Positions 8,269-17,640 of a stretch of 42,076 nucleotides of DNA are shown piece after piece. The notes beneath the pieces are model-generated. The model made no database searches. It was not told the DNA's origin and worked only from the letters and a program-made list of their open reading frames with translations. The number at the start of each line of letters is the position of its first letter. Positions within the stretch are counted from its first letter, which is position 1. Origin of the DNA: Verrucomicrobiia bacterium (GTDB lineage: Bacteria; Verrucomicrobiota; Verrucomicrobiia; Limisphaerales; UBA8199); assembly GCA_035946615.1 (NCBI GenBank), contig DASYZB010000040.1, forward strand, positions 1-42,076, written 5' to 3'. The translations under genes and the position numbers were made by a program.

Positions 8269-9113
8269 GTCTCCCCATCATCATTATCATTATCTGCCTT
8301 GCCGGTTTCATCCAGGGCATGACTGGGTTTGGCTTTGGATTGATCGCCATGCCTCTGCTGTTGTTTCTGATGAATTTGAAAGAGGCGGCGGCTTTAACGG
8401 TGCTGTTGAATCTCATTGTTTGCGGGATGACGTTCTTCTCCATTCGCGGCCATTATTCACTGCGGCAGGGACTAGGGCTGGTTGTTGGCGCCTGCTTAGG
8501 CGTGCCGCTGGGCATTTATGCGCTCGTGGAACTGGACCAGCAACTCCTGCTCCGCGTCTTAGGGGCGGTGATGCTGGCATTCTCGGCCAATGAATTAAGC
8601 CCGGTTGCGAAAAGCCGCATTCAAGACCTGTGCCGATACCTTTGCCGAAAAGCGTCCCATCCAACCCAATCAAATAGCGCCGGGAAGGATTGCTGGTTGG
8701 ACCCTTTTTGCAATTTTGTGCAAGTGATTCTGGGCCGCGCCCGGCGCATCCACTTGTCGCCGCGATTGGGCTTGCCGATAGGTCTAATCAGCGGCGGGCT
8801 GAGCGGGGCCTTTAGCATGGGCGGCCCGCCGGTGGTGGCGTTCACTTACTCCCAACCCTGGAGCAAGGAACAAATCGTGGCGGTGCTGCAAGTGGTGTTT
8901 GGGTTGAGCGCGCTGCTGCGCCTGGTGTGTCTTGGCAGCGCCGGGTTGATGGGCGGCCCGCTCCTGGTGACAGGGCTTTGGAGCGTCGTGCCGCTTATTG
9001 CAGCCATTTTCCTGGGTCAGAAATGTTTCACCCGCATCCCGCAGCCGCTGTTAAGAGAAGTCACTTTTGTGTTCCTCGGCGTGATGGGACTCAAATACCT
9101 GTTTTTTCCCTAA
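8265..9113 (+). CDS. TauE/SafE-family sulfite/sulfonate-type exporter
   Basis: About 282 aa from ATG 8265, which overlaps the ROK stop as ATGA; ATG 8253 is an alternative. The duplicated TauE/SafE signature is visible: first repeat [20 protein letters not shown] at the N-terminus, second repeat [20 protein letters not shown] near residue 170, each starting a block of three or four hydrophobic helices, with about eight in all. A soluble loop of about 40 residues sits between the halves. Known members export sulfite, sulfoacetate or other organosulfonates, and many remain uncharacterised. Its position as the second gene of a sugar-catabolic operon is the main hint that the operon handles a sulfonated sugar. 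Confidence 0.85.
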   Translation: MSLPIIIIIICLAGFIQGMTGFGFGLIAMPLLLFLMNLKEAAALTVLLNLIVCGMTFFSIRGHYSLRQGLGLVVGACLGVPLGIYALVELDQQLLLRVLGAVMLAFSANELSPVAKSRIQDLCRYLCRKASHPTQSNSAGKDCWLDPFCNFVQVILGRARRIHLSPRLGLPIGLISGGLSGAFSMGGPPVVAFTYSQPWSKEQIVAVLQVVFGLSALLRLVCLGSAGLMGGPLLVTGLWSVVPLIAAIFLGQKCFTRIPQPLLREVTFVFLGVMGLKYLFFP

Positions 9114-9150
9114 AACTCCTTTAGAATCCATAACCAGACCACGTGAAAAA

Positions 9151-9798
9151 ATGAAAATATTCCTCGATACAGCCGATGTGAAACAAATTCAAGAAGCCTG
9201 GAGTTGGGGCGTGATCGACGGCGTCACAACCAACCCAACTCATGTCTCCAAGACTGGCCGGCGCCCCGCCGAGGTCTATCGCGAGATTTGCGAAATCGTG
9301 AAAGGCCCCATTAGCCTCGAAACCATCGGCCTGAAGGCTGAGGAAATTCTTAGTGAAGGGCGGCAATTGGCGAAAATCCACGACAACGTGGTCGTCAAGG
9401 TCGTCAATACCAAGGAAGGTTTGAAAGCGGTGAAGCAATTCGCGGCTGAAGACATCAAGACCAACGTCACGGTTACCTTTTCGCCGCTGCAAGCGTTGCT
9501 GGCGGCCAAGTGTGGCGCGAATTATATCAGCCCATTCGTGGGGCGTTTGGATGCGGTTGGACATGTTGGAATGGACCTGGCCCGCCAAATCAAAACCATC
9601 TACGACAACTACGGCTACAAAACGGAAATCATCGTCGCCGCAGTGCGCCACCCGTTGCACGTGCTGGAAGCGGCGCTGGCGGGCGCGCACATTTGCACGA
9701 TGAGCTTCGATGTGCTTCGGCAACTCTATGACCATCCGCTGACCGATATTGGGATCGAGATGTTTTTGAATGATTGGAAGAAAGTGCCCAAACAGTGA
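9151..9798 (+). CDS. Small transaldolase / fructose-6-phosphate aldolase-type enzyme
   Basis: 215 aa, the length of the small (FSA/type 3) transaldolase family. [25 protein letters not shown] and [19 protein letters not shown] are family blocks. The Schiff-base lysine is K83 in [13 protein letters not shown]. In most family members this strand reads VKIP(V/M)T, so the residues after the lysine (VVN) differ and may indicate a changed substrate. The enzyme would move or release a dihydroxyacetone unit from a ketose or ketose phosphate. It lies 37 bases after the exporter and 42 before the isomerase, which argues for a dedicated catabolic role rather than the housekeeping pentose phosphate step. 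Confidence 0.9.
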   Translation: MKIFLDTADVKQIQEAWSWGVIDGVTTNPTHVSKTGRRPAEVYREICEIVKGPISLETIGLKAEEILSEGRQLAKIHDNVVVKVVNTKEGLKAVKQFAAEDIKTNVTVTFSPLQALLAAKCGANYISPFVGRLDAVGHVGMDLARQIKTIYDNYGYKTEIIVAAVRHPLHVLEAALAGAHICTMSFDVLRQLYDHPLTDIGIEMFLNDWKKVPKQ

Positions 9799-9840
9799 AC
9801 AGGGTCTCGTGGAACGCGACCCTCCGATTAACGAGATGCT

Positions 9841-11196
9841 ATGAACAAAGATAATCAACCCAGGGTCGGCTTCATTTTCCTTGGCCGCCGCCGGCCCGGG
9901 TTCGACATGGAATGGGGCCGGCAGATGGAGGAGCGGGCGCGCCAGTCGTTGCGGCAAATCTCGTTCACGGTATTGGAACCGCCGGAGAAGGCTGTTGATG
10001 AAGGCTCCTTGCGCCGCGCGATGGCCTCATGCGAAGCGCAACGCGTGGATGCCGTCGTCTCGCTGCAGACCACCATGGCCGATGGCCGGCTGGCGCCGAC
10101 GCTGGCTCAACTCTGGCCCGATCCGCTCATCCTTTGGGCCACACCGGAAAAACCCGATGGGGACATGATCAGCTCCTGTTCGCTGGTAGGGGCGCATTGC
10201 TGGGGATCGGTGTTGCGGCAAATGGGACATTCTTTTGAATTGGTTTATGGCGCGCCTGAGGCGGCTGAGACTCAGCGGGCCTTCAGCGACGCCGTGCGCC
10301 TGGCGGTCACTGTGCGCCGGCTCCGTACCGTGCGGCTGGGCATGATTGGCGGACAGGCGCCCGGCTTTTTTGCAATGAGCGCCGAGCCGTTTTCGATTCA
10401 CAAGGGGTTGGGGGCGCAGATGCAGAACTTCAGCCTGCTGGAGTTTGCCAGCGCCGTAAAGGAGGTCAGCGCGGAAGCTGTCGTGGCCGACGTGGAGCGG
10501 TTCAAGGCCCTGGGCTTGCCCCACAAAGACACCACGGACGATGACTTGCCCACGGCGTCGCGGCTTTACCTGGCGATGCGGTCATTTCTCGATGGAGAAA
10601 ACCTGGACGTTTTGACTGTGCGCGAATGGCCGGAAATGCCCAATGCATTTGGCCAATGGCCTTATCTGGGCGTCGCGCGCCTGGTCGAGGAGGGGCGCGC
10701 GGTAGGCATCGAGGGCGACGCGGATGGCGGGCTTTCGGCCTGGATAGCGGAGAGTTTGGGGCTGGGCCGCTGCTATTTATCCGACTGGCTGGAACATGAC
10801 CGCGAGACCATCACTCTTTGGCATGGGGGCGCCGCGCCGCCATCGCTTTGCGAGCCGGTGGGCAGCCCTGGCGGCCCGCGCATTGCCCGGCATTTTAACC
10901 TCAAGCAACCGGCGGTCATCGAGGCCACGATACGCGCCAAGATGCCCGTGACGGTCTTCCGTTTCTGGCGGCTGGATGGGCAGTACTTCCTGACTGCGCG
11001 CGAAGGCGAGACAATCCGGCCTAAACGACACCTGATGGCGACCAACGCGTTGGCGCGCCTTAATCACCAGGACCCACGGGAATGGCTGGACGAGCTGTGT
11101 CACCAGGGCATGCCGCACCACGTCGCCGTGGTCCAGGGACATCACCAGGCAGCCTTGCGCCGGCTCGGGCGCGCGCTGGGCATGCCGTTCATTTGA
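9841..11196 (+). CDS. L-fucose/L-arabinose isomerase-like protein
   Basis: 451 aa. The N-terminal region starts VGFIFLGRRRPGFD and has the alternating strands and helices of the FucI/AraA fold (DAVVSLQTTMADGR, WATPEKPDGD). The C-terminal part carries candidate metal ligands in the expected order: Glu in VGIEGDADGG, Asp in YLSDWLEHD and His in TLWHGGAAPP. The family interconverts aldoses and ketoses using Mn2+. It is shorter than classic FucI (about 590 aa) and belongs to the uncharacterised 'L-fucose isomerase-like' group, so the sugar cannot be inferred by family. With the transaldolase next door the simplest role is to make the ketose that the transaldolase cleaves. The TGA overlaps the symporter ATG by one base. 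Confidence 0.82.
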   Translation: MNKDNQPRVGFIFLGRRRPGFDMEWGRQMEERARQSLRQISFTVLEPPEKAVDEGSLRRAMASCEAQRVDAVVSLQTTMADGRLAPTLAQLWPDPLILWATPEKPDGDMISSCSLVGAHCWGSVLRQMGHSFELVYGAPEAAETQRAFSDAVRLAVTVRRLRTVRLGMIGGQAPGFFAMSAEPFSIHKGLGAQMQNFSLLEFASAVKEVSAEAVVADVERFKALGLPHKDTTDDDLPTASRLYLAMRSFLDGENLDVLTVREWPEMPNAFGQWPYLGVARLVEEGRAVGIEGDADGGLSAWIAESLGLGRCYLSDWLEHDRETITLWHGGAAPPSLCEPVGSPGGPRIARHFNLKQPAVIEATIRAKMPVTVFRFWRLDGQYFLTAREGETIRPKRHLMATNALARLNHQDPREWLDELCHQGMPHHVAVVQGHHQAALRRLGRALGMPFI

Positions 11197-12686
11197 TGGG
11201 GGTTCGCGCTGCCATCACGCTTGGCCTGATTCTGTACGTTGTCCTGACGACGGCGGTTTCGTTCTTCTGGATGTCGCGCGTACGCAAGCCGGCCGATTAT
11301 CTAGTGGCCGGACGCGGCCTGCCCTATTGGGTGCTGACCGGGACGATTATAGGCACCTGTATCGGCACGGGAGTGATCATCGGCGGAACGGGCCTGGCCT
11401 ATCAACATGGCTGGGCCGGATGCGCCTACCCCATCGGTTTGGGACTGGGCACGCTGCTTGCCGGCCTGTTCTTCGCCCGGATGCGCCGCTTCAAATTCAT
11501 GACGTTGAGCGAAGAAATCGCCTGCTACTACGAACGCAAGCGGGTTATAGTCGAGTTTTCCAATATTACGTTGTTCCTTTCGCAACTTTGCTGGTTAACC
11601 ATACAGATCATGGGCGGCGCTGCCGTGCTCGGGGCGGTTACTGGACTGCCCTACAGAATTTGCGTGGTGCTGGCCGGCTTCGCCAAGGCGATTATTTCGA
11701 TCCCCGGCGGGCTCAAAGCGGTGGTTTATACCGACGTGCTGCAGACAACGATTCTGTTTGGCGGCTTTGTCTTTCTGTTGCGCTCGGCATTGGGCGTCAG
11801 CGGAGGATTGGCCGGTTTGCGCCAGGCGGTTCCGGGTGATTACTTTTCGATTCTGGGCATTGGCTCGCTCGGCGGCTGGAACGTGCTGGGGCTGGTCCTG
11901 GTGCTCACGTTAAATCCGATTGCCGACCCGGGGCGCAGGTTGACCATGTACAGCGCGCACACTGAATCCGGCGCCAAGTGGAGCATGATAACCTCTGGGC
12001 TGGTTGTAATGCTCTTCTCTGTGGCCATTGGGATTACCGGCATGTACACCTTCAAACTCAACCCGCATCTGGCGGTGCCCGACCAGGCCCTGCCATGGCT
12101 GGTAATGAATGTCCTGCCGCCGTGGTTAGCCGCTTTTGTGGTCGTTGCCGCCGTCTCGGGCATGTCCTCAGCGGCCAACGGCAATGCCGCCGCCGCAGGC
12201 ACGTTTTTCGTGCGGCATATTTATCCGCTGGCCACCAGACGGTATCCCCAACGGCCCGTCGCCGCGGCGCGGTGGGCTTTGGCATGCGCTTTTTTTCTCT
12301 CCACGCTTTTGGCCCTTCACACCGGAAGCATCGTCGGGTTTGTAGTCAAGTTCTTGCCCCTGACGATGAGCGGCTTGGGCGTGATTATTATCCTGGGCCG
12401 CTTTTGGGGGCGCTCGACCTGGCAGGGAGCGCTCGCCGCCCTGATTACCACGCCAGCCGCATCGCTGGTTCTGATGTTTCTACCGGCGGCAGCCAAGTTC
12501 CGCGAAAACCCCACCATTCCCGCGACGGTAGTGGGATTGATTGCTCACGTTGTGGTCAGCCGATTGACTCCAGCGCCCAAGCACGGCTTCGACGAGATCT
12601 CCCAAGGGCTCGCCCACGAACGGGAAGCCATTGAAGGCGCGCTTCCCATTTCGACTGCATCATCCCGGCTCACGGCTTTCACTTAA
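11196..12686 (+). CDS. Sodium:solute symporter (SSS family)
   Basis: 496 aa from ATG 11196 (TGATG overlap with the isomerase). About 13 hydrophobic helices are visible. Family landmarks include RKPADYLVAGRGLPYWVLTG after helix 1, the glycine-rich GTCIGTGVIIGGTGLAYQHG around the Na+ site, YTDVLQTTILFGG and VVVAAVSGMSSAANGN. SSS transporters import sugars, carboxylates, amino acids or sialic acids with Na+ across the inner membrane. Here it is embedded between a sugar isomerase and an aldolase, so it is most likely the uptake system for the operon's substrate. Substrate identity is inference from context. Confidence 0.88.
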   Translation: MGVRAAITLGLILYVVLTTAVSFFWMSRVRKPADYLVAGRGLPYWVLTGTIIGTCIGTGVIIGGTGLAYQHGWAGCAYPIGLGLGTLLAGLFFARMRRFKFMTLSEEIACYYERKRVIVEFSNITLFLSQLCWLTIQIMGGAAVLGAVTGLPYRICVVLAGFAKAIISIPGGLKAVVYTDVLQTTILFGGFVFLLRSALGVSGGLAGLRQAVPGDYFSILGIGSLGGWNVLGLVLVLTLNPIADPGRRLTMYSAHTESGAKWSMITSGLVVMLFSVAIGITGMYTFKLNPHLAVPDQALPWLVMNVLPPWLAAFVVVAAVSGMSSAANGNAAAAGTFFVRHIYPLATRRYPQRPVAAARWALACAFFLSTLLALHTGSIVGFVVKFLPLTMSGLGVIIILGRFWGRSTWQGALAALITTPAASLVLMFLPAAAKFRENPTIPATVVGLIAHVVVSRLTPAPKHGFDEISQGLAHEREAIEGALPISTASSRLTAFT

Positions 12687-12697
12687 TCCAAACCAAA

Positions 12698-13561
12698 ATG
12701 AACCTCTATAATGCAAAACATCTCTGTGACCAGGCTGCCGCCAAAGGCTTCGGCATTCCGGCTCTGAATAACAACGGCGGAACCTATGACATCTGCCGCG
12801 CCATCATCGAGGCGGCGGAGGAATTGCAATCGCCGCTGATCATTCAGTGTTACGAACCCAACCTCGAGTACCGCGGGTTCGATTATGCGGGCCAGCTCAT
12901 CAAGTTCCTTGCCGCGGAGAGCGCCATCCCCATGGCCATCGCGTTGGACCACGGCAGGAGCCCCCAGTCCGTGCTGCGCGCGGTAAAGGCCGGCTTTACC
13001 CATGTGATGATTGATTACGCAGATCGGCCAATCGAACAAAATGTCAGCGGAACCCAGCAGATTGTTGACCTGGTTCGGCCGCTGGGCATCAGCGTCGAGG
13101 CAGAAATTGGGCACATCATCAAAAGCTCGGATGCCTCGGGGCAGCGCGCCGGCGTGGTGAGTGTCGCTGAAGCGAAGGAATTCGCTTCCAGGGTGGATGT
13201 GGATTTATTGGCGGTGGCGGTTGGCACTACCCATGGCATCTTCAAGGAACAGCATGGAATTGATTTCAAATTGATTTCGAGCATCCATGGCGCCGTCAGC
13301 CCGCCGCTGGTCTTGCACGGCACTTCCGGGGTTTCCATGGCAGACATTTCGCAAAGCGTGAAGGCGGGGATGACCAAGATCAATTTTGGCGAGGGGCTGC
13401 GGATGAATTACATCCGTTACTTCAATGAGCTGAGCCAGACCTTCAATCATGAACACCACGTTTGGCGGATCGCTCGCGCCGCAAAGGACAAACTCAAGCA
13501 GGACATTAAGGAAATCATCCGGGCTGTCGGCTCCGAAGGCAAGGCCGCGGCCATCAAATAG
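12698..13561 (+). CDS. Class II (zinc) fructose/tagatose-bisphosphate-type aldolase
   Basis: 287 aa, typical for the GatY/KbaY/FbaA class. Starts MNLYNAKHLCDQAAAKGFG and GIPALNNNGGT. Zinc and catalytic residues are recognisable in order: Asp-His in AIALDHGRSP, Glu/His in VEAEIGHI, His in AVGTTHGIF, and His in VLHGTSGVS; the last helix carries ITKINFGE-like phosphate contacts (MTKINFGEGLRM). The class cleaves ketose 1,6-bisphosphates to DHAP and an aldehyde. No sugar kinase is encoded in the cluster, so either the phosphorylation step is supplied elsewhere or the enzyme acts on an unusual ketose. Begins 11 bases after the symporter. Confidence 0.88.
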   Translation: MNLYNAKHLCDQAAAKGFGIPALNNNGGTYDICRAIIEAAEELQSPLIIQCYEPNLEYRGFDYAGQLIKFLAAESAIPMAIALDHGRSPQSVLRAVKAGFTHVMIDYADRPIEQNVSGTQQIVDLVRPLGISVEAEIGHIIKSSDASGQRAGVVSVAEAKEFASRVDVDLLAVAVGTTHGIFKEQHGIDFKLISSIHGAVSPPLVLHGTSGVSMADISQSVKAGMTKINFGEGLRMNYIRYFNELSQTFNHEHHVWRIARAAKDKLKQDIKEIIRAVGSEGKAAAIK

Positions 13562-13583
13562 CAAGCCTTTGCCGCCGAATCTG

Positions 13584-15005
13584 ATGAAACTATTTGCCGG
13601 CCTTGCGATTTGCTGCGCTCTTCTCACCACCGCCGGTTGGGCGCAGTCTCCGGTCACCATAACTCTCGGACCGCGCGTAGCCGGGCCCGCCATCCCGGAG
13701 GATTTTATCGGGATGAGCTTTGGTATGAAAGCGCTCTTGCCCAGCGGGTCTGGAGGCCATTTTTTCGCCGCGACCAACAGACCGCTCGTGATGCTGTTCC
13801 AAAATCTCGGTATCAAACACCTGCGCCTGGGCGGGACGACCGTCGAGTGGCCGCCGACGCTGGGCATTCCCGGCAAGGGTGACATCGATAGTCTCTTCGC
13901 CTTCGTCCACGCTGCCGGGGTGAACAAGGTCATCTATTCGTTTCCCTTGCTCGAGAGCGCCCCTGAACTGCACTACGCCGCAACCAATGCGGCTATCGCC
14001 AAGTATATCTGGCAACATTACCAGCCGCTTCTGGACTGTTTCGCTATCGGCAATGAGCCTGATCGAAAGAAAATTTATGCCCGGGACATCGTGATAACCA
14101 ATTGTGTCAGCTACCTGCGCAAGTGGGAGCAATTTGCCTCGGCCATCACCAGCGCAATCCCCGCAGCGGCTTTCGCTGGGCCGGATGCCGGAAGCGGCAA
14201 TATCTACTGGACAACCCGCTTCGCGCAGGCGGAAAAGACGAGCGGATGCATCCGAATCATTACCGAGCATTTTTATGTCGGCGGAGCGGGCCGGGGTGTG
14301 GCTGCCCGCCAGGGACTTCAAGCTCTGTTGTCCCCGGCTTGGATTGCTGCGAACCAGAGGCTCTATGACAAAATGGCGGCGCCTGTTCTCGCGAATGGTT
14401 TGCCTTATCGATTCACGGAAGCCAATGACCATTATAGCGGCGGGGTCCCGGGCGCCAGCGACACCTTTGCCGGGGCTTTGTGGGCGTTGGATTTCCTGCA
14501 TTAGTGGGCTGCACATCACGCCAGCGGGGTCGATTTTCATAATACCCAGTGGGTTGTGAATGATGTCATTACCCTGGACTCCCATCGCGCCTTGGTCATC
14601 AACCCCAAGGGGTACGGCATCAAGGCCTTTGAATTGGGGGCCCGCGGGTCCGTCGAGCCGCTGACGATGCGTAATCCCGACGAGTTGAACCTGACTGCTT
14701 ATGCTGTCGGCAATGGGTCGGAAGTCAATGTGACGATCATCAACAAAGAAAATGGCGCGCGCCCGCGCGATGCAGAGGTGACGTTTGTGCCCAGGGACCG
14801 TTCCTTGAACAAAGCCGCCGCAATTTACCTAAGCGCTCCGAACGGCGACGCTGCGGCGATCCGTGGGGTTACCCTGGGCGGCGACGCAATCACTAATAGC
14901 GCTCCCTGGCATGGACAATGGACCAGCCTGGATATGACTAATGACCGGTGCACCGTGACTGTGCGCGCCGCTTCGGCAACCATAGTCAAATTCAGCTCTC
15001 AGTAA
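13584..15005 (+). pseudogene. GH79-like beta-glucuronidase with an in-frame amber codon
   Basis: 473 codons plus stop in one continuous frame, interrupted by TAG at 14502-14504. The N-terminus MKLFAGLAICCALLTTAGWA is a signal peptide. The TIM barrel contains HLRLGGTTVEW, CFAIGNEPDRK (likely acid/base Glu) and YRFTEANDHYSGG (likely nucleophile Glu). After the amber codon the same frame continues WAAHHASGVDFHNT into a C-terminal beta domain ending ATIVKFSS, matching the GH79 two-domain plan. The segment around the stop reads LDFLH-stop-WAAHHA, where a Trp would fit, so one G-to-A change (TGG to TAG) explains it. Unless suppressed, only a protein lacking the C-terminal domain is made. It lies 22 bases after the aldolase gene. 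Confidence 0.72.
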
Positions 15006-15130
15006 TCTTCATGGCCTGCCGAATCCAACGGAAACGGGTTGCTCAGTGGGTCTGTGCCTGGTGTGTTCTGGTCATAAGGATTCCGATGCCGTAGAATGCG
15101 CGCTTTCCTCAACTCGTCCAAATAAACAAA

Positions 15131-17575
15131 ATGAGCACAAAGGCCATGAGCAAGACCCACCAAGAGCCGGCAAGCATTTCACGAAGAGAATTCGTCCGCC
15201 ATTGCGCCCTTGGGTGCATGGTTCTGGCCTCCGCTCCCATTTTAGGATGCAGGAGCGCCGGCCCGGCCGGGACAGCGCAAGGAAACAAGCCAGGATACGG
15301 GACCATCCCGTTGGATGCCGATTGGCTTTTCGGCGGAAAATTTGACCCCACCGCCCTCGCTCCGCATTTTGATGACACGGCTTTTTCGCGGGTTTCCGTG
15401 CCGCACTGTGTCGCGCGTCTCTCCTGGGAAAAGTGGGACCCGGCAGCCTGGCAAGACCTTTGGATTTATCGGCGCCATTTCCAACTGCCGCCGGAAAACC
15501 GGGGGATGCGCACGTTCCTGCATTTCGACGGGGTGATGGTCGGGGCGACCCCAACCCTCAATGGCCATGCGCTGGCGCAACATTTGGGTGGTTATCTTCC
15601 ATTTGAATGCGAAATCACCGATTCGCTCAGTCAAGGCGACAACGTGCTGGCCGTCGCCGTCGATTCGCGTTGGAGCAATGTGCCCCCGGAAGGGGCGGCG
15701 GTGGGGGCCAAGCGCGTTGACTATCTGGAAGCCGGAGGCATCTACCGCAGCGTGAGCCTGAAAGTCGTGCCCCGGATTTTCATCAGCGACGTTTTCGCAA
15801 AACCAGTCAAGGTGCTCGATGCGGATCGGCGCATCGAGGTCCTCTGTTCGCTCGACGCCGCTGCGCCCAGTCCTAAACCGGTCCAAATCCAGGTTGAGCT
15901 GCGCAATGGCGTGCGAGTTCTGGCCCTCGCTCAAGAGACAGTGAACATCGAGCTGGCCGGTCCAAAGCAGATACCGCTGACGCTTTCCAATTTGGGCAAT
16001 GTCGCGCTCTGGGATGTGAACGCACCGCACCTTTACGAGGTCGTGACAAGGCTCGTTATTGACGGCAAGCCGGCGCATCAGCAGCGGACGCGCATCGGGA
16101 TTCGGGACGCCCGCTTCGAACTCGACGGCTTTTTTCTGAATGGCCGCCGGTTGCAGCTCTTCGGGTTGAATCGTCATGAAATATTTCCGTACGCCGGCGG
16201 GGCGATGCCCGCGCGCGTGTTGCGCCGGGATGCTGAAATTCTGCGGCGCGATTTCAACTGCAACGTCGTACGCTGCTCGCACTATCCGCAATCGGAGGCA
16301 TTCCTTGACGCGTGCGACGAGCTGGGCTTGATGGTGTGGGAGGAAGTCCCCGGCTGGGGCTATATCGGGGACGACGCGTGGAAGGAACTGCTGGTCCGTG
16401 ATGTCAAGGATATGATCCTGCGGGATCGGAATCATCCGGCGATTATCATTTGGGGAACGCGCGCTAACGAATCGGCCAATGAAGTGGACCTTTATCAACG
16501 CACAAGGGCCTTGGCGAAATCGCTCGATGATTCGCGCCCCAGCTCCGGCTCGATGACTCCCGGCTCGCGCAAAAACTGGCAACAAGATTGGCACGAGGAT
16601 GTATTTGCCTTTGACGACTACCATGCCGCCCGGGATGGCAGCGTCGGTATCGCCGCTCCTGTGCCTGGTGTCCCCTATATGCTGGCTGAGGCGGTGGGTC
16701 AGTTTAACTATGGCAAAGGCAAAGGCTTTGATAGCAAGTACCGCCGCGCCGGTGATGTGACGCTGCAACAACATCAGGCCCTCTGGCATGCCCAGGCCCA
16801 CAGCAAGGCCGCCGCCAATCCCCGCATCTGTGGCGTCATTGCCTGGTGCGGATTTGATTACGCCAGTCTCATCAACTCCTTCAATAACGTCAAAACTCCC
16901 GGTGTCGCAGACGTATTCCGAATCCCCAAGCTGGGGGCCTCCTTTTACCTGGCGCAAATCAGCCCCGAGGTGCGTCCGGTCATCCAGCCCAATTTCTATT
17001 GGGATTTTGGCCCCCAAACCCCTCGTGGCCCTGGGAAACAAGCGGCTATCTTTTCAAATTGCCAGCATTTGGAGGTATTCCTCGACGGGCGCATCCACGT
17101 TGCGCTACAGCCGGACTCAACGAATTTCCCTCATATCCAGTATCCGCCCTTTTTCACTGATCTGGAGATGGACGGGGCCGGACACCCGGAATTGCGCATC
17201 GATGGCTATGCCTGGGGCCGGCTCATACTGTCGCGCTCGTTTTCTTCCGATCCGAGCCAGGATCAATTCATCTTCGAGGCAGACAATAAGGAGTTATCGA
17301 GTGACCTGCCGGACGCCACCCGCCTGGCGTTCAAAGTCGTGGATAAATTCGGCGGCGACCGTGCCTTCGCAACCGGGCAAGTCGCCTTTGAATTAAGCGG
17401 ACCGGGAGAGTTGGTTGGGGACAACCCTTTTTCACTCGCTGATAGTGGCGGTGTAGGCGCCGTTTGGGTCCGCACCCTTCCTGGCCGTCCCGGGCGGATT
17501 ACCATAAAGGCAGTCCATTCGTCTCTAGGGGCCAAATCCGTTGAGATTAACGTGGAGAACCGAGATCGAATATAA
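15131..17575 (+). CDS. Secreted GH2-family glycoside hydrolase
   Basis: 814 aa. The N-terminus carries a twin-arginine motif (SRREFVRHC) and a hydrophobic stretch ending ILGC, a combined Tat and lipobox signal; ATG 15146 is an alternative start. A jelly-roll sugar-binding domain (about 60-210, with IYRRHFQLP and LHFDGVMVGATPTLNGH) is followed by an Ig-like domain (about 215-330) and a TIM barrel opening FFLNGRRLQLFGLNRHE. Catalytic Glu candidates are in WGTRANES (acid/base) and MLAEAVGQF (nucleophile). A further beta domain (from about 620) closes the protein. GH2 includes beta-galactosidases, glucuronidases and mannosidases; specificity is unresolved. It follows the GH79-like gene by 125 bases and probably serves the same glycan. 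Confidence 0.88.
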   Translation: MSTKAMSKTHQEPASISRREFVRHCALGCMVLASAPILGCRSAGPAGTAQGNKPGYGTIPLDADWLFGGKFDPTALAPHFDDTAFSRVSVPHCVARLSWEKWDPAAWQDLWIYRRHFQLPPENRGMRTFLHFDGVMVGATPTLNGHALAQHLGGYLPFECEITDSLSQGDNVLAVAVDSRWSNVPPEGAAVGAKRVDYLEAGGIYRSVSLKVVPRIFISDVFAKPVKVLDADRRIEVLCSLDAAAPSPKPVQIQVELRNGVRVLALAQETVNIELAGPKQIPLTLSNLGNVALWDVNAPHLYEVVTRLVIDGKPAHQQRTRIGIRDARFELDGFFLNGRRLQLFGLNRHEIFPYAGGAMPARVLRRDAEILRRDFNCNVVRCSHYPQSEAFLDACDELGLMVWEEVPGWGYIGDDAWKELLVRDVKDMILRDRNHPAIIIWGTRANESANEVDLYQRTRALAKSLDDSRPSSGSMTPGSRKNWQQDWHEDVFAFDDYHAARDGSVGIAAPVPGVPYMLAEAVGQFNYGKGKGFDSKYRRAGDVTLQQHQALWHAQAHSKAAANPRICGVIAWCGFDYASLINSFNNVKTPGVADVFRIPKLGASFYLAQISPEVRPVIQPNFYWDFGPQTPRGPGKQAAIFSNCQHLEVFLDGRIHVALQPDSTNFPHIQYPPFFTDLEMDGAGHPELRIDGYAWGRLILSRSFSSDPSQDQFIFEADNKELSSDLPDATRLAFKVVDKFGGDRAFATGQVAFELSGPGELVGDNPFSLADSGGVGAVWVRTLPGRPGRITIKAVHSSLGAKSVEINVENRDRI

Positions 17576-17579
17576 AGGG

Positions 17580-17640
17580 CGTCGGCTGCTACCGACGAGG
17601 GCGAGGAGGATGGCGGCAATCTATTTTTAAACGCGCTCTA
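17580..17640. repeat. Intergenic repeat with hairpin and stop-codon motif
   Basis: GTCGG-CTGCTA-CCGAC at 17581-17596 forms a short hairpin between two convergent genes. Read on the minus strand it contains GTAGCAGCCGACG, matching the head of the 5129-5202 palindrome. AAACGCGCTCTA at 17629-17640 matches the motif at 5204-5217 and again supplies the stop codon (TAG) of the minus-strand gene. The copy is shorter than the one near 5.2 kb. Confidence 0.55.

Noticed and set aside
14502-14504. Pyrrolysine or programmed readthrough at the amber codon
   Set aside because: No pyrrolysine genes or stimulatory element seen in the window, and a single base change from Trp is a simpler explanation.
13590-14585. 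331-codon minus-strand frame over the GH79-like gene
   Set aside because: The plus strand has signal peptide, catalytic Glu motifs and operon position; the minus frame has none.
15242-17041. 599-codon open frame on the minus strand opposite the GH2 gene
   Set aside because: The GH2 frame has full domain structure and catalytic motifs; the opposite frame is a by-product of G+C-rich codon use and shows no family features.
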